DNA of 64,000 nt from Oceanobacillus jeddahensis. Its GTDB lineage: Bacteria; Bacillota; Bacilli; Bacillales; Amphibacillaceae. The position numbers and the translations under genes were made by a program. Location of the stretch: NCBI RefSeq assembly GCF_000750635.1, contig NZ_CCDM010000009.1, positions 78,519 to 142,518 on the forward strand. Reading direction: 5' to 3'. The stretch's first letter is position 1. Every line of letters begins with the position of its first letter. This document shows positions 1 to 9,164 of the stretch, one piece after another. Under the pieces are notes generated by a model. It had not been told where the DNA came from. It did not search any database and saw only the letters and a list, made by a program, of their open reading frames with translations.

Positions 1-1068
1 GAAGTTTCTCTACAATCAGCTGCTGGTGCGCAGGGTGAATGGACCGCATTAATGATGATTCGGGCTTTTCATGAAGCAAATGGCGACCACCATCGAACAA
101 AAGTCATTGTACCGGATTCCGCGCATGGAACTAATCCAGCATCTGCTGCAGTAGCTGGTTTTGAAGCAGTTACTGTAAAATCAAATGAAGAAGGGCTTGT
201 AGATCTGGATGATTTACGTCGTGTTGTCGGGGAGGACACAGCTGCATTAATGCTTACCAATCCGAATACATTAGGGTTATTTGAAAAAGATATTTTAGAA
301 ATGGCAGAAATTGTGCATGGTGTCGGTGGAAAGCTTTATTATGATGGTGCCAATTTAAATGCAATTATGGGCTATGTAAGACCCGGAGATATGGGATTCG
401 ATGCAGTGCATTTAAATCTTCATAAAACGTTCACAGGTCCTCATGGTGGCGGCGGACCTGGCTCAGGGCCGGTTGGAGTAAGCGAGGAGCTGGCAGCTTA
501 TTTACCAAAGCCATTAATCATAAAGGAAAATAACACCTTTCGTTTTGATTACGACAGGCCACAGTCTATCGGCCGGATAAAGCCGTTTTATGGAAACTTT
601 GGTATTAACTTACGTGCGTATACGTATATTCGGACGATGGGAGCAGAAGGGCTGAAAAAGGTTAGTGAATTTGCCGTGTTAAACGCAAACTACATGATGC
701 GTAAATTAGAAAAAGCATTTCAAATGCCCTATCCGCAGCATTGTAAACATGAATTTGTATTATCCGGAAGTATCCAGAAAAAACTGGGTGCCCGCACATT
801 GGATATGGCGAAAAGGCTGTTAGACTTTAATTTTCATCCGCCTACGATTTACTTTCCATTAAATGTGGAAGAGGGGATGATGATTGAACCGACGGAAACA
901 GAGTCAAAAGAAACGCTTGACTTATTTATTGATACGATGATTCATATTGCAAAAGAAGTGGAAGAAGATCCGGAAACCGTCCAAGAGGCTCCGCATCATA
1001 CAATCGTAAAGCGGATGGACGAAGCAACAGCAGCACGTAAACCAATCCTAAGGTACGAAGAGGAGTAA
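1..1068 (+). CDS. gcvPB: Glycine dehydrogenase (decarboxylating) subunit 2, 5' truncated by window edge
   Basis: This is the C-terminal subunit of the two-part glycine decarboxylase (P protein) of the glycine cleavage system, a PLP enzyme that decarboxylates glycine and passes the aminomethyl group to lipoylated GcvH. The frame is open from base 1, so the gene begins outside the window; the first ATG at 52 is internal. The PLP-lysine segment HLNLHKTF is followed by the glycine-rich stretch GPHGGGGPGSGP. It ends at TAA 1066-1068 and is followed at once by a strong hairpin. Upstream partners (gcvT, gcvPA) are presumably just outside. The assignment is secure from family similarity; only the N-terminus is missing. 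Confidence 0.96.
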   Translation, partial: EVSLQSAAGAQGEWTALMMIRAFHEANGDHHRTKVIVPDSAHGTNPASAAVAGFEAVTVKSNEEGLVDLDDLRRVVGEDTAALMLTNPNTLGLFEKDILEMAEIVHGVGGKLYYDGANLNAIMGYVRPGDMGFDAVHLNLHKTFTGPHGGGGPGSGPVGVSEELAAYLPKPLIIKENNTFRFDYDRPQSIGRIKPFYGNFGINLRAYTYIRTMGAEGLKKVSEFAVLNANYMMRKLEKAFQMPYPQHCKHEFVLSGSIQKKLGARTLDMAKRLLDFNFHPPTIYFPLNVEEGMMIEPTETESKETLDLFIDTMIHIAKEVEEDPETVQEAPHHTIVKRMDEATAARKPILRYEEE

Positions 1069-1092
1069 GGTATAATAACGAAACATTAATAA

Positions 1093-1127
1093 AAAAGCTG
1101 ATTCAGAACAATACTGAATCAGCTTTT
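1093..1127. terminator. Bidirectional intrinsic terminator between gcvPB and yqhL
   Basis: Perfect 14-bp stem (1093-1106 with 1114-1127) around a 7-nt loop. A-runs and T-runs on the two flanks let it work for the convergent genes on both sides. Confidence 0.9.
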
Positions 1128-1174
1128 CATATTATAAAATGATTTAACAGCTCTCATATGAAGGGGAAAATTAT

Positions 1175-1549
1175 TTATTTTTTCATTTTAATCTTTCCAG
1201 TCCACTTTTTAAATCCGCCTTTAAGCTGATAAATATCCTCAAACCCTTTTTTATGCAACAGCTGAGCAGCTCTTGCGGAACGGCTGCTATTTTGACAATA
1301 CAGGTATACTGGCTTGTCCTTTCTTAATTCGACAAGTCTTTGCTTCATTTGTGTTACCGGTATATTACGTGCTCCCAGAATATGACCTTTATCAAATTCC
1401 TGCGGCTCACGTACATCAATTAACTGCGCTTTACGATATCCTTCTACAAATTGGTCTTCTGTCAGTACATTTAAATAAGTCCGTTGTCTATAAAAGCGAA
1501 AAATAGTTATCGCAAGCAGAACAACTAAAGCAATGAGTAAAAATGTCAT
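1175..1549 (-). CDS. yqhL: Membrane-anchored rhodanese-like protein
   Basis: A 124-residue protein with one N-terminal membrane segment (about residues 2-20) and a single rhodanese domain. The active-site loop reads CQNSSRSA, with the Cys of the persulfide-carrying CxxxxxR loop, so a sulfurtransferase activity on the cytoplasmic face is likely; the natural acceptor is not known. Start ATG at 1547-1549 follows a GGGGG ribosome site. In B. subtilis yqhL also lies next to gcvPB, but there lipM and mntR follow; here nrdJ and an ABC pair lie between yqhL and mntR. Confidence 0.9.
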   Translation of the reverse strand: MTFLLIALVVLLAITIFRFYRQRTYLNVLTEDQFVEGYRKAQLIDVREPQEFDKGHILGARNIPVTQMKQRLVELRKDKPVYLYCQNSSRSARAAQLLHKKGFEDIYQLKGGFKKWTGKIKMKK

Positions 1550-1736
1550 TTTGTTTCCCCCGTCTATCTTTATATTCTACATCTTTATTATATGGGCAGT
1601 GATTTTATTTTTCAAAGTTTTTATTTGGCAAACGGATATTTATCCAAAAATAAATCATTTTTTAAGTCAAAGATATCGTTTTTTATAAATGAGGCGTTTT
1701 TTCTCTGGCTGGAAGGGAATAAAATAAGTAAACAGC

Positions 1737-2030
1737 TATAAAACGAAACTTCATTCAGTGGGAGTTTTTCGACGCACAACTCTTTACGATGGGACGAGTA
1801 ATCGCAGTCCCAGTGGGAAGACCCCGCAGAAAAAAGTGGTCTTCTTTTTTCGAGGAGGCTGAGCTCAAGCCCATGGAAAGTGTAGTGTTTTCTGGGGTTG
1901 CGATTACTCACCCCACCATAACCCGTCGCAGCGGTCGGTTAACCTGACAACAATGGTAATCGTAGTCCCAGCCCCAGCTCCAGGACGTCGCGAACTTAGT
2001 CTGCTTCCTTAATTCTCCGTGATAAAATAA
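1737..2030. repeat. Family A repeat, copy A-1, with a family C end fragment
   Basis: The gap 1550-2162 has no gene. It starts with AT-rich sequence, then this ~290-bp repeat: a leading AAACTTCATTCAGTGGGAG block, the core motif GAGTAATCGCA near 1796, an inverted copy near 1895, a third degenerate core near 1954, and a closing CCGTGATAAAATA. A half-copy of the family C end (TTAACCTGACAACA) sits at about 1939-1952. The 96-codon open frame across it on the minus strand is not a gene. Confidence 0.75.
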
Positions 2031-2054
2031 AAAGTTACTTGCTATTCTGATAAT

Positions 2055-2102
2055 TTACTATATATTGTGTCGGATTGATGAAATAAGTACTATATATTGT
2101 TT
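2055..2102 (+). promoter_or_regulatory. Tandem NrdR boxes upstream of nrdJ
   Basis: Two copies of CTATATATTGT lie at 2058 and 2090. Both fit the NrdR box consensus acaCwAtATaTwgtgt; the first matches from its C onward without a mismatch. They are 32 bp apart, about three helical turns, the spacing typical of NrdR operators. A TATGAT (2115-2120) could be the -10, which would put box 2 over the -35 region. NrdR is the ATP/dATP-sensing repressor of ribonucleotide reductase genes. Confidence 0.82.
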
Positions 2103-2162
2103 TTTGGAAAGAGGATATGATAAACTAATAAGTAATCAATCGTAAGACAAGGAGCGATAACA

Positions 2163-4727
2163 TTGACGATCCATTTAGAATCATTAAGACAGGTTAATAT
2201 TGGTGCGCTTAATGAAGATATAAAAAAATTCGAAGCTGTCCATCCAATTACAGAAGAAATGCATATTACACACCAAGGTGTGTCCAGATTAGTTATGCTG
2301 GACCGGTATGCGTTTAAAGATACGGAGAAAAAGACGTTAAAACAAGGCGATTTTGTCGTTCTGACTGTGAAAGCAGATCCGAAATTTCCAGCACGCGGTC
2401 TAGGATTTATTATAGATATAAATTGGGAAGATAACAAGGCTAAAGTAGCTGTTGAATCAGATTATGTAGGAGTGTTAGATAAAGAAGAAGAACGAGAGAG
2501 CGGTATAATTACGCGATCTCTTGATGTGATTGAAAAACCATTAGAAATTTATTATGAACAAATTGCAAAAAGAAATGCGACGGGACTTTCAGAAGTAGAA
2601 GAAACAGAAGAAAGAAAATCCAGATCATTTGATGCATTCTATAATCAACTGGCGTCTATGAACTTTATTCCGGCAGGGCGTGTGCTCTATGGAGCAGGTG
2701 CTGAAACGGATGTAACCTACTTTAATTGTTATGTGATGCCGTTTGTACAGGATTCAAGAGAAGGGATATCGGATCACCGTAAACAGGTGATGGAGATTAT
2801 GTCACGAGGCGGTGGTGTCGGTACGAATGGTTCTACATTAAGACCGCGTAATGCATTAGCCAGAGGAGTGAACGGAAAATCTTCAGGCAGTGTTTCGTGG
2901 CTGGATGATATCGCTAAGCTGACAAATTTGGTTGAACAGGGCGGTTCCAGACGCGGCGCACAAATGATTATGCTTGTTGATTCGCATCCGGATATTGTTG
3001 AATTTATTATTTCTAAAATGCAAAATCCGCGTATTTTACGTTATTTAATGGAAAACACCGAGGATGAACAAATTAAGCAGCTGGCAAATGAGAAACTGAA
3101 ATTTACTCCATTGAGTGAAACAGAATTTGACTTATATCAAGGAATTGTGAATTACAAAGCTATACCTGGTCAAGGCGGGTTTACAGATGCTTCCATGAAG
3201 CAGGCAACGGATAAATTGCGTGATGGAGGGACTTATTCCGTCCATAACCCAGAATTTCTGGCAGGTGCTAATATCTCCGTTTGTATTACAAAAGAATTTA
3301 TGGAAGCAGTAGAAAAAGACGATTATTATGAGCTGCGTTTTCCAGATGTAGAAAATTATACAGCAGAAGAAATGAAAGCTTATAATGCACAGTGGCATGA
3401 AATAGGAGATGTCCGTCAGTGGGAAGAAATGGGCTATGGCGTTCGTGTTTACCGAAAAGTCAAAGCAAAAGAGCTGTGGAACTTAATCAATATTTGTGCT
3501 ACGTATTCTGCAGAACCGGGTATTTTCTTTATTGATAATGCGAATGACATGACAAATGCAAAAGCGTATGGTCAACAGGTTGTCGCGACAAATCCTTGTG
3601 GAGAACAGCCGCTTGCACCATTTTCTGTTTGTAATTTAGCTGCTGTCAACCTTGCGGAAATGGCAGATAAAAAGACCAAAACGGTAAATGTAGAAAAATT
3701 AAAAGATACGGTGGAGACCGGTGTACGGATGCAAGATAATGTGATTGATGCAACGCCATATTTCCTGGCTGAAAATAGAAAGCAGGCTTTAGGTGAGAGA
3801 CGTGTCGGTTTAGGCGTGATGGGGCTGCATGATTTATTAATTTATTGCGAAACAGCTTACGGTTCAGAAGAAGGAAATAATCTGGTGGATCAAGTGTTTG
3901 AAATCATTGCAACAACTGCCTATCGCACATCCATTGAGTTAGCGAAAGAAAAAGGAAGTTTCCCGTTTTTAGTTGGTGAAACAGAAGAGGAAACCAAAAC
4001 ATTGCGTGAACGTTTTATCCAAACAGGTTATATGCAAAAAATGCCTGCAGATATCCGTGAAGACGTGTTAGAATACGGTATCCGCAACTCACACTTGTTG
4101 ACTGTCGCTCCGACCGGAAGCACAGGTACAATGGTTGGCGTAAGTACAGGCCTTGAACCGTACTTCTCCTTTTCTTATTATAGAAGTGGACGATTAGGCA
4201 AATTTATTGAAGTAAAAGCAGATATTGTTGAGGAATATTTAAAAGAACATCCGGAAGCAGCAGACAAAGACTTACCAGATTGGTTTGTTACTGCAATGGA
4301 TCTGAGCCCTGAAGCGCATGCTGATACACAATGTGTGATTCAGCGCTGGGTAGACAGTTCCATTTCCAAAACAGTAAATGCACCGAAAGGGTATACGGTC
4401 GATCAAGTAGAAAGCGTATATCGTCGTCTTTACAATGGCGGTGCAAAAGGCGGTACAGTCTATGTGGATGGAAGCAGAGATTCTCAAGTATTAACCTTAA
4501 AAGCAGAAGATAACCAAGCAGGGGAGCAGACAGAATTATTCCCGGATGAGGAAGAAGATAAAAAGGTTGTCCTTATGGACACCATTCAGGAATTGGATAA
4601 AACGAATGTAACGATTGGTTCCGAGGTAGGAGATACGTGTCCAGTTTGCCGAGAGGGAAGCGTGGAAGATATCGGCGGTTGTAATACTTGCACCAGCTGT
4701 GGAGCGCAATTGAAATGTGGATTGTAA
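2163..4727 (+). CDS. nrdJ: Adenosylcobalamin-dependent (class II) ribonucleotide reductase
   Basis: Reduces ribonucleotides to deoxyribonucleotides using a B12-derived radical, with or without oxygen. The 854-residue protein has the class II core: redox Cys189 (FNCYVMPF) paired with Cys490 (SVCNLA), the radical-site motif NPCGEQPL with Asn476, Cys478 and Glu480, and a Cys-rich tail (CPVC...CNTCTSC...C) that probably re-reduces the active site. The start is TTG, 8 nt after AAGGAG. Two NrdR boxes precede it and a hairpin ends it. In B. subtilis the neighbouring position holds lipM and the main reductase is class Ib. Whether class Ib genes also exist here cannot be seen. The need for B12 is known for the family, not tested here. 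Confidence 0.93.
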   Translation: MTIHLESLRQVNIGALNEDIKKFEAVHPITEEMHITHQGVSRLVMLDRYAFKDTEKKTLKQGDFVVLTVKADPKFPARGLGFIIDINWEDNKAKVAVESDYVGVLDKEEERESGIITRSLDVIEKPLEIYYEQIAKRNATGLSEVEETEERKSRSFDAFYNQLASMNFIPAGRVLYGAGAETDVTYFNCYVMPFVQDSREGISDHRKQVMEIMSRGGGVGTNGSTLRPRNALARGVNGKSSGSVSWLDDIAKLTNLVEQGGSRRGAQMIMLVDSHPDIVEFIISKMQNPRILRYLMENTEDEQIKQLANEKLKFTPLSETEFDLYQGIVNYKAIPGQGGFTDASMKQATDKLRDGGTYSVHNPEFLAGANISVCITKEFMEAVEKDDYYELRFPDVENYTAEEMKAYNAQWHEIGDVRQWEEMGYGVRVYRKVKAKELWNLINICATYSAEPGIFFIDNANDMTNAKAYGQQVVATNPCGEQPLAPFSVCNLAAVNLAEMADKKTKTVNVEKLKDTVETGVRMQDNVIDATPYFLAENRKQALGERRVGLGVMGLHDLLIYCETAYGSEEGNNLVDQVFEIIATTAYRTSIELAKEKGSFPFLVGETEEETKTLRERFIQTGYMQKMPADIREDVLEYGIRNSHLLTVAPTGSTGTMVGVSTGLEPYFSFSYYRSGRLGKFIEVKADIVEEYLKEHPEAADKDLPDWFVTAMDLSPEAHADTQCVIQRWVDSSISKTVNAPKGYTVDQVESVYRRLYNGGAKGGTVYVDGSRDSQVLTLKAEDNQAGEQTELFPDEEEDKKVVLMDTIQELDKTNVTIGSEVGDTCPVCREGSVEDIGGCNTCTSCGAQLKCGL

Positions 4728-4733
4728 ATAAGA

Positions 4734-4764
4734 AAGAGAGCGGTTCTGTACCGTTCTCTTTTTG
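4734..4764. terminator. Intrinsic terminator after nrdJ
   Basis: An 11-bp stem (4734-4744 with 4750-4760, one G-T pair), 5-nt loop and T-run. It lies between convergent nrdJ and the ABC permease gene and may serve both. Confidence 0.8.
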
Positions 4765-4771
4765 TCATATA

Positions 4772-5545
4772 TTAATATTGTCCTAACAATCCTTTTTTCA
4801 TTGCTATGCGTTCACAGTATTTAAAAAATAGAAGACCGACAATAAAATAAACAGAAGCATTTATCAATAAAAGTACTAACGGAAGCCAACCAATATCCAT
4901 CAATGTTTGCCCATCAATCATAATATCTCTGACTAAATCAACGCCGATCACAAAAGGCAGAAAATACATGAACGGAGATGCTGCAAGCGGAATAAAGGTC
5001 AGCCCTGCCAATAGAAATTGTAGGATCTGTAAAAAAGCTTGAATTTGTTTGTAAACAATGGCCAGTCCTCCAACCATCAATCCAACACCATACATCCCGA
5101 AAACGGTTAAAACAAACACTGGAAAAATAGATAACACATCAATATTAAGCCATTGTCCTGCTGTTAGCATGGTAATAACTAACAAAGCAAAAATAATAAT
5201 TCCGTAAATAATCGTAGTGGCAATTAATCGTGTGCTTAAAATTCGCCAGATACCCATTGGGGACATCGATAATTGTTCAAGCGTACCGCGAATTGCTTCA
5301 TTTACAATTTCAAAACCAAACATTTGAATGACACTAAGTGCTAAAAACCAGAAGATATAGTTAACAATCACGAATTGAATATTTGCATCCTGTGTCGACG
5401 GATCACCAAAAAAATGAATGACTCCAAATAATCCTAAAAAAATAAAGTAAAAAGTTAAAACAAGAGCGATGGTATTAGGTAGATAACGTTTCAGCTCCAG
5501 GTATTCTTTCCGCAGATTAGCACGAAACAGGTTAATCCATTGCAT
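4772..5545 (-). CDS. ABC-2 type transporter permease
   Basis: A 257-residue integral membrane protein with about six hydrophobic segments and a cytoplasmic amphipathic N-terminus, the shape of ABC-2 exporter permeases. Its 5' end overlaps the upstream ATPase gene by 14 nt, so the two are translationally coupled and almost certainly form one exporter. The substrate cannot be read from sequence; members of this family move drugs, antibiotics or lipids. No self-immunity or biosynthetic gene is nearby to narrow it. Confidence 0.85.
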   Translation of the reverse strand: MQWINLFRANLRKEYLELKRYLPNTIALVLTFYFIFLGLFGVIHFFGDPSTQDANIQFVIVNYIFWFLALSVIQMFGFEIVNEAIRGTLEQLSMSPMGIWRILSTRLIATTIIYGIIIFALLVITMLTAGQWLNIDVLSIFPVFVLTVFGMYGVGLMVGGLAIVYKQIQAFLQILQFLLAGLTFIPLAASPFMYFLPFVIGVDLVRDIMIDGQTLMDIGWLPLVLLLINASVYFIVGLLFFKYCERIAMKKGLLGQY

Positions 5546-6506
5546 GTTGGCAGTCTCCCTCTATAATTTTTAAAAATACTTCATCAAATCGAATTGCTTT
5601 CCGGTCAATCGAATCAATTGGCGTACGATTCAATTGCAATACTTGAAAAATCTGATAAATATCTTCACTTTTCTCCAGCTGTACAGTAAGATAACTGTAT
5701 GCTTGATCCTCCACATATTCATTCGTCGGAAAGCGTGCTGTAATTGCTTCCTGCTGTTCAAGGGACAAAGGTTCATTTAAAGTGAGTTTGTAAGAGCGCA
5801 CTTCAAATAATTTTATTAATTCGTCCACTCTCTGATCGATAACGACGGTTCCTTGGTTAATAATGACGGTGCGATCGCAAATATCCTGGATAACTTCCAT
5901 ATCGTGGGAGCTGATGATAATGGTACGCTGATAATTTTTAACGATTGATTTTAATATCTCTCTAACCTCTAATCCTGTCTGTACATCCAGCCCCAGAGTC
6001 GGTTCATCTAAGAGCATTACTTCTGTATTAGCAAGCATTGCCACGGCTATCGCTAATTTTTGCTGCATGCCGCGGGAAAGCCGATTTACCAATTCATTTT
6101 CTTTATCTTTCAGTCGGAACATCTCCAGTAATTCGTCAATTTCCTCTTTGACTTCCTTTCTTGACTTGCCCCTGTTTCCAGCAAAATACTCCAGGTTTTC
6201 TTTGACGGTAAGCCGCCAATATAAATTACGATTTCCTTCTAGTACAGCGCTGATATGATGTAACGATTCTAAGCGTTTCTCCGTGTTAGGTACTTCTTTT
6301 ATCTTTATTTCACCACTATCCGGATATAACAAACCACAGATTAATTTTATTGTAGTCGTTTTTCCCGCTCCATTGGGTCCAAGTAGGCCAAGTATTTCTC
6401 CTTTATATACATTAAAATGAACATCCTTGACCGCTTGAATCACTTTTTTTGATTTTCTTTTCCGGTAGGTTTTATTTAAATAGTTAATTTCGATTATTTT
6501 CTCCAC
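5532..6506 (-). CDS. ABC transporter ATP-binding protein (ABC-2 exporter partner)
   Basis: A 324-residue ATPase with Walker A GPNGAGKTT, signature LSRGMQQKL, Walker B VMLLDEP and a C-terminal extension of about 90 residues, as in drug/antibiotic export ATPases. The start is GTG (6504-6506), 6 nt after GGAGG. It overlaps the permease gene by 14 nt. The pair is a two-gene operon transcribed away from mntR. Function beyond ATP-driven export is not known. Confidence 0.9.
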   Translation of the reverse strand: MEKIIEINYLNKTYRKRKSKKVIQAVKDVHFNVYKGEILGLLGPNGAGKTTTIKLICGLLYPDSGEIKIKEVPNTEKRLESLHHISAVLEGNRNLYWRLTVKENLEYFAGNRGKSRKEVKEEIDELLEMFRLKDKENELVNRLSRGMQQKLAIAVAMLANTEVMLLDEPTLGLDVQTGLEVREILKSIVKNYQRTIIISSHDMEVIQDICDRTVIINQGTVVIDQRVDELIKLFEVRSYKLTLNEPLSLEQQEAITARFPTNEYVEDQAYSYLTVQLEKSEDIYQIFQVLQLNRTPIDSIDRKAIRFDEVFLKIIEGDCQHAMD

Positions 6507-6732
6507 CTTATCCCTCCTCTTTCTGAAATAATTGTAGCAATTGTCAAAAATCCGAACAACAATCCAACGAAGGAAATAAGCTCCGTCTTAAGACGTATAG
6601 TAAAGAATTAAATTCTGTTCTTTTTAATTTGCTTAGATAACAAAAGAGTTGTAATAATGGATGCATGAAAAAGACAATAACTTGAGTTTTATAGAAAAAT
6701 CAGCTATTATTGAAATAGAAAAAAAGTTTCCT

Positions 6733-6761
6733 TTGATAAAAAAAATTAATATTCTTATTAA
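6733..6761 (+). promoter_or_regulatory. Candidate SigA promoter of mntR
   Basis: TTGATA (6733-6738), 17-nt spacer, TATTAA (6756-6761). It lies in the 301-bp gap between the divergent ABC operon and mntR, in which nothing else was recognised. Confidence 0.45.
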
Positions 6762-6807
6762 AGGTGTTCATGTTTCCTGATGAAAAAACATAGAAAGGAG
6801 CTTTTTT

Positions 6808-7227
6808 ATGCCTACACCAAGCATGGAAGACTACATTGAAATCATTTATAATTTAATAGAAGCTAAAGGATACGCCAGAGTATCATCCATTGCAGAAGCA
6901 TTAGAAGTGCATCCTTCCTCTGTGACAAAAATGGTACAGAAATTGGACAAGGATAATTATTTAGATTATGAAAAGTATCGTGGATTTGTATTAACATCGA
7001 AGGGTAAGAAGATCGGTGAACGACTTGTTTTCAGACACGAGCTGTTAGAAGATTTTCTGGAGCTGATTGGAGTAGATGAAGAACATATATATAATGATGT
7101 GGAGGGGATCGAGCATCATCTTAGCTGGAATTCCATTGACAGAATAGCAGATGTGGTTGCTTATTTTAAGGAAGATGAAGAACGGAGAAATGAGTTACAA
7201 AAAATAAGCGAAGCAAATAAAGCATAG
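6808..7227 (+). CDS. mntR: Manganese-sensing transcriptional repressor MntR
   Basis: A DtxR-family regulator of 139 residues (B. subtilis MntR has 142). It has an N-terminal winged helix (PSSVTKMVQKLD recognition region) and a dimerisation domain. All manganese ligands known from B. subtilis MntR are present at the same positions: Asp8, Glu11, His77, Glu99, Glu102 and His103. When loaded with Mn(II) it represses Mn uptake genes and supports efflux genes. The start has a clear AAAGGAG 7 nt upstream. A hairpin overlaps its stop codon. Confidence 0.96.
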   Translation: MPTPSMEDYIEIIYNLIEAKGYARVSSIAEALEVHPSSVTKMVQKLDKDNYLDYEKYRGFVLTSKGKKIGERLVFRHELLEDFLELIGVDEEHIYNDVEGIEHHLSWNSIDRIADVVAYFKEDEERRNELQKISEANKA

Positions 7228-7256
7228 CCGGTTGTTCAAAGAACGACTGGTTTTTT
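7226..7256 (+). terminator. Intrinsic terminator after mntR
   Basis: A stem of about 11 bp (7227-7237 with 7241-7251, some G-T pairs) and a run of T. Its left arm overlaps the mntR stop codon. Confidence 0.75.
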
Positions 7257-7421
7257 GATTTCTTTTTTTACATATGGTATAGATTTAATTTGCTTAAGTG
7301 ACTTAATAAGTAGAGCCATTACAATAGCCTTTTCCCTATCCTCAGATTAAACCAGTACGCATAATGAACAAGCTAAGAAACGTATAAATCAATAAGCACC
7401 TAAATGGGATGGAGCGATGTG

Positions 7422-8312
7422 ATGAAAATTGATGCTGTGTTTTCAGGCGGGGGAGTGAAGGGGTTTGCTTATGTTGGCGTATTAGAATCTTGGGAAGAGA
7501 AAAATTTACAAGTAGAGCGTGCTGCTGGAACTTCTGCTGGTGCTATTATAGCAGGACTCCTTGCTGCGGGTTATCACAGTAAAGATATTAAAGAATTAAT
7601 GAAATCTTTGGATGTCCAAAATTTAGCTGATCAGCCACTATTATCAAAGCTATTACCGGTGACAAAGTGGCTATTTCTCTATTTTCAATTAGGATTATAT
7701 AAAGGAGAGACACTGGAAACGTGGTTGAGAGAAGTACTGGCCAAGCAAAATATATACCAATTTGGTGATTTAAAACCAGGCGCGTTAAAGGTTGTAGTCA
7801 GTGATCTATCTTTAGGGAAATTGGTTGTTATTCCAGATGATTTGGAACGTGTTTATGGGTTACATCCGGATACGTTCTCTGTAGCAGCAGCTATTCGTAT
7901 GAGTGCAGGGTTTCCGTATTTTTTTATGCCAAAAAGAATACAAGGAAAAAATAAAGAAAAAAGTGTTATCGTGGACGGAGGCTTACTCAGCAATTTTCCC
8001 TTATGGATTTTTTCAGAAGATGAGGAGAAGAAAACACGTCCAATCATTGGGGTAAGATTAACAGACCCTTCTTCATCTCTGGAACCACGTGAAATTCGAA
8101 ATGCTCTCCATATGTTTCCTTCCCTTTTTGCAACGATGAAACAGGCACATGATAATCGGTATATTTCCAAACATCAAGCAGACCATATTATTTTTGTTCC
8201 CACTCCTGAACAGAACTCCATGAATTTTAATATTACGGAGGAAAGCAGAGAAAAGCTTCGGCAAATAGGGAAAGAGTCCAGTGAGAAATTTTTACGTACA
8301 TGGAGTGGTTAG
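7422..8312 (+). CDS. yqhO: Patatin-like phospholipase family protein
   Basis: A 296-residue patatin-fold hydrolase. The oxyanion motif GGGVKG at the N-terminus, nucleophile elbow GTSAG and catalytic Asp in DGG are all present, so a Ser-Asp dyad lipase/acyl hydrolase is likely. Substrate unknown; no signal peptide, so probably cytoplasmic. An in-frame ATG at 7404 exists, but ATG 7422 is preferred: it sits 7 nt after GGAG and gives the usual family N-terminus MKIDAVFSGGG. Position next to mntR matches B. subtilis yqhO. Confidence 0.9.
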   Translation: MKIDAVFSGGGVKGFAYVGVLESWEEKNLQVERAAGTSAGAIIAGLLAAGYHSKDIKELMKSLDVQNLADQPLLSKLLPVTKWLFLYFQLGLYKGETLETWLREVLAKQNIYQFGDLKPGALKVVVSDLSLGKLVVIPDDLERVYGLHPDTFSVAAAIRMSAGFPYFFMPKRIQGKNKEKSVIVDGGLLSNFPLWIFSEDEEKKTRPIIGVRLTDPSSSLEPREIRNALHMFPSLFATMKQAHDNRYISKHQADHIIFVPTPEQNSMNFNITEESREKLRQIGKESSEKFLRTWSG

Positions 8313-8355
8313 GCTTAGTTCTATAAGAAAAGATAATGTGACAGATAAATTAGAA

Positions 8356-8400
8356 GAAAAAGTGCATTCAAATAAAAGATCTATTTGAATGCACTTTTTC
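8356..8400. terminator. Strong bidirectional terminator between yqhO and yqhP
   Basis: Perfect 19-bp stem (8356-8374 with 8382-8400) and 7-nt loop, with A and T runs at the base. Confidence 0.92.
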
Positions 8401-8480
8401 TTAGTGAAAATGAAATTTTAGGAGAAATGAAAAAGGAGCTCAATGTCCAAGCTCCTGCATCTATCGTATTAAAATCTCTT

Positions 8481-8864
8481 TTAAGATGAAACACGGTTCT
8501 TTTTCTTCGCTTTGTTTCCTTCAATGACACGTAAATGACTTGCTTTTTTAGGATTTCTTTTCTTTTGGCTTACTTTTTGAGAACTGGACCCAGTTCGCTT
8601 TACAGCCTGCTGGTGACCATATTTAGATTTAGATTGCTTTACAGCCTGCTTATATTTTTTCATATTATCTCGCTGCCGCCCGGATGGTTGCTGCCTGCGT
8701 ATGAGAAAGAAATAAACCAATCCAAAAATAGCTGCCCCTATTCCAATCGAAATCAATAATCTTGATAGAAATGCGGCTGTATTACCAAATAACTGTGTAA
8801 ATAACCCGAAAGCCGCAAAAGCAATAATTACATAAACAAAAATAGATACTGCTTTATTTCTCAA
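8481..8864 (-). CDS. yqhP: YqhP-like membrane protein with basic C-terminal tail
   Basis: A 127-residue protein with two membrane segments (about residues 6-25 and 35-55), then a long Lys/Arg/Ser/Gln-rich tail that should be cytoplasmic. Function unknown; it is in the conserved yqhO-yqhP-yqhR neighbourhood of Bacillaceae. TTG at 8862-8864 is chosen as start because AAAGGAGG lies 7 nt before it; an in-frame ATG 8 codons earlier has no usable ribosome site. Confidence 0.78.
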   Translation of the reverse strand: MRNKAVSIFVYVIIAFAAFGLFTQLFGNTAAFLSRLLISIGIGAAIFGLVYFFLIRRQQPSGRQRDNMKKYKQAVKQSKSKYGHQQAVKRTGSSSQKVSQKKRNPKKASHLRVIEGNKAKKKNRVSS

Positions 8865-8888
8865 TTGAAATCCTCCTTTCTCACACAT

Positions 8889-9158
8889 TATTTATGCTTT
8901 TATTTTACCATATTATGCTAGAGTACGTCTGTTAAGAGACTTCTACTGAAGCGACATTTATTCGTTCTGTCTAAAAGCGCTGTATCTACTTTGTTCTGTT
9001 GAAAACATTTGGGGACGTAGAAGTCATCATCTCCAGCAATAACTGCTCTCTTGTTACTTATTTATTCCCTCTTTCATGAAAAATATTCCCACAGATTTTC
9101 AGAAAGATTATTTCATCATACTAGTTTCCCTATTTGGTCATACTAGAGGTGGAGGTGT
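8889..9158. other. Intergenic region upstream of yqhR
   Basis: No gene or repeat recognised. A sequence at 9094-9108 (core TTTTCAGAAA) fits the CodY box at 12 of 15 positions; weak evidence only. Confidence 0.4.
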
Positions 9159-9164
9159 GTGATA

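Noticed and set aside
1621..1911. 96-codon frame on the minus strand between yqhL and nrdJ
   Set aside because: Runs through family A repeat sequence and has no ribosome site or recognisable domain.
2041..2162. Cobalamin riboswitch before the B12-dependent nrdJ
   Set aside because: The leader is too short and lacks the B12-box; NrdR boxes account for the region.
9094..9108. CodY-like box before yqhR
   Set aside because: Three mismatches out of 15 in AT-rich DNA; not strong enough for a regulatory call.
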